Assembly: GCF_900111365.1 (NCBI RefSeq)
Contig: NZ_FOGZ01000012.1
Coordinates: 1-64,000, forward strand
Length of the DNA stretch: 64,000 nt
Reading direction: 5' to 3'
DNA from: Propionibacterium cyclohexanicum
GTDB lineage: Bacteria; Actinomycetota; Actinomycetes; Propionibacteriales; Propionibacteriaceae
Below, piece after piece: positions 63,012-64,000 of this stretch. The notes below the pieces were generated by a model. That model ran no database searches, had not been told where the DNA came from, and saw nothing but the letters and a program-made list of their open reading frames with translations. Numbering within the stretch: position 1 is the stretch's first letter; the number at the start of each line of letters is the position of its first letter. The position numbers and the translations under genes are program-made.

Positions 63012-64000
63012 TCAACTGACTGCCGGCTCGTCCTCGGCGTCCCCAGGGTCGCTGGCCAGCAGCGCATTGACCCAGCGTGCCCGCGGATCGGTGTCGATGA
63101 TCAGGGCCTTGAGCAGCAGCGTCATAGGCAGCGCGAGCAGGGTACCCAGAGCACCGAGCACGGATCCCCACACGAGCAGGGAGACGAACGAGACTGTGGG
63201 GGTGACTCCGACGGATTGACCGGTGAAGCGCGGCTGGATGAGCGACTGGACCACGAAGTTGAGCACGCAGTACAGCACCACCACGACAAGCGCCTGCTTC
63301 CATCCCAGGGCGACCAGCGCCACCAGCGCCGGCGGGATGAGGCCGATGATGAATCCGATGTTGGGGATGTAGTTGGTGATGAAGCTCAGCAGTCCCCAGA
63401 CCACCGGCAGCGGCACGCCGAGAATGGCCACCGCGATCGTGTCGAGGACAGCCACGATGAGACCGAAGACGGTAGTGACGATCCAATAGCGCCGCACCCC
63501 GCGGCTGAAGGACGAGAAGCCAGCGGTGATACGGGAATGGCCGGATTCGGCGATCCGGAATCGTGCTGCAAAACCGGGGGTGTCCATCGCCATGAAGAAG
63601 ATCGTGGTCACGAGGACGGCCATGATCCCCAGGAAGCCCGACGCTCCCGAGAGCAGCGATGTGGCGGCCGACATGATGCTGTTCGGATCGATGCTCTTGA
63701 GGGACGAGAGGATCTGCTGTTCGTCGAACCCGAGGCGGGCCGCGAGGTCGATGACCTGCTGGTAGATCTGGCTGAACTCATTCCCATAGGTGGGCAGCAG
63801 ACTGATTGTCTCCCCGACCGCCCAGGCGAGGCCCACGAAGAAGGTGAAGAGCACGACGAGGACGACCAGCGCCACGATGGTGGCCGAGATGGGCGAGGGG
63901 CAGTGTCGTTTCACGAGCCAGGTGTGCAAGGGGTAGGCCGTCACCATGAGGTTGAGCGCCAGGAAGATCGGCGCGAAGGTAGTGGCGAACTCTCGCAGCA
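63012..64000 (-). CDS. AI-2E family transporter, 5' end beyond window
   Basis: 329 residues are visible up to the right edge; the beginning of the gene is missing. The same family landmarks are present: FITNYIPNIGFIIGLIPPALVALVALGWKQALVVVVLY and QPRFTGQSVGVTPTVSFVSLLVWGSVLGALGTLLALPMT. It ends 48 bases before the start of the second copy, so the two are a tandem pair from duplication, now clearly diverged. The frame stays open to base 64000 (LREFATTFAPIFLALNL before the first internal Met). Confidence 0.88.
   Translation of the reverse strand, partial: LREFATTFAPIFLALNLMVTAYPLHTWLVKRHCPSPISATIVALVVLVVLFTFFVGLAWAVGETISLLPTYGNEFSQIYQQVIDLAARLGFDEQQILSSLKSIDPNSIMSAATSLLSGASGFLGIMAVLVTTIFFMAMDTPGFAARFRIAESGHSRITAGFSSFSRGVRRYWIVTTVFGLIVAVLDTIAVAILGVPLPVVWGLLSFITNYIPNIGFIIGLIPPALVALVALGWKQALVVVVLYCVLNFVVQSLIQPRFTGQSVGVTPTVSFVSLLVWGSVLGALGTLLALPMTLLLKALIIDTDPRARWVNALLASDPGDAEDEPAVS

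Overview
The window is high-GC DNA (roughly two thirds G+C by eye) from an actinobacterium. Family Propionibacteriaceae is the most likely home, but this is an inference from gene content and order (clpX-clpP2-clpP1, thrC-pfkA, rne-rplU-rpmA-obg-proB-proA-nadD-rsfS, type-2 valS), not from a marker gene. It is chromosomal and mostly housekeeping on the right, with accessory loci on the left.

Layout. 1-170: the last codons of a transposase (ISL3-like) and a perfect 30-bp palindrome. 202-2950: a drug-efflux MFS pump followed by its TetR-type regulator. 3328-16271: a glycan-use locus. A Tat-exported, LPXTG-anchored 1094-residue protein is read rightwards from the left end. A leftward operon runs in from the right end: two LplB/LplC-type permeases, a lipoprotein binding protein, a YesL-like DUF624 protein, a very large cytoplasmic heparinase II/III-like protein and a LacI regulator. 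Both outward promoters carry the same 12-bp palindrome (GTAACTAGTTAC / GTAACTAGTTGC) just after the -10, so one LacI protein probably controls surface depolymerisation, import and intracellular cleavage together. The ABC ATPase is absent and must be supplied from elsewhere.

16551-18789: LrgA/LrgB with a divergent CidR-like LysR regulator. 18794-25794: PPK2 polyphosphate kinase, a short-chain dehydrogenase, glycogen phosphorylase, a NagD-like phosphatase and a second MFS pump. 26105-27889: an SLC13-type carrier with RCK_C domains. 28082-31434: a circularly permuted ATP-grasp protein, an alpha-E protein and a transglutaminase-like protein in an overlapping operon; the ATP-grasp protein ends in ten consecutive glutamines.

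31447-49173 (mostly minus strand): gpmB-like phosphatase, rsfS, nadD, proA, proB, obg, rpmA, rplU, a long RNase E/G, the TIGR03936 protein, then a MarR/TerC/Ca2+-H+ antiporter group that separates it from its usual partner, the TIGR03960 radical SAM protein, which is translationally coupled to a CPBP membrane protease-like gene and ndk. 49263-64000: folC, divergent dsbA-like and valS, a P-loop kinase-like gene, a HAD phosphatase, pfkA, thrC, a small unknown gene, clpX, clpP2, clpP1 and two tandem AI-2E family transporters, the second cut by the window edge. I saw no tRNA, rRNA, CRISPR array or prophage.
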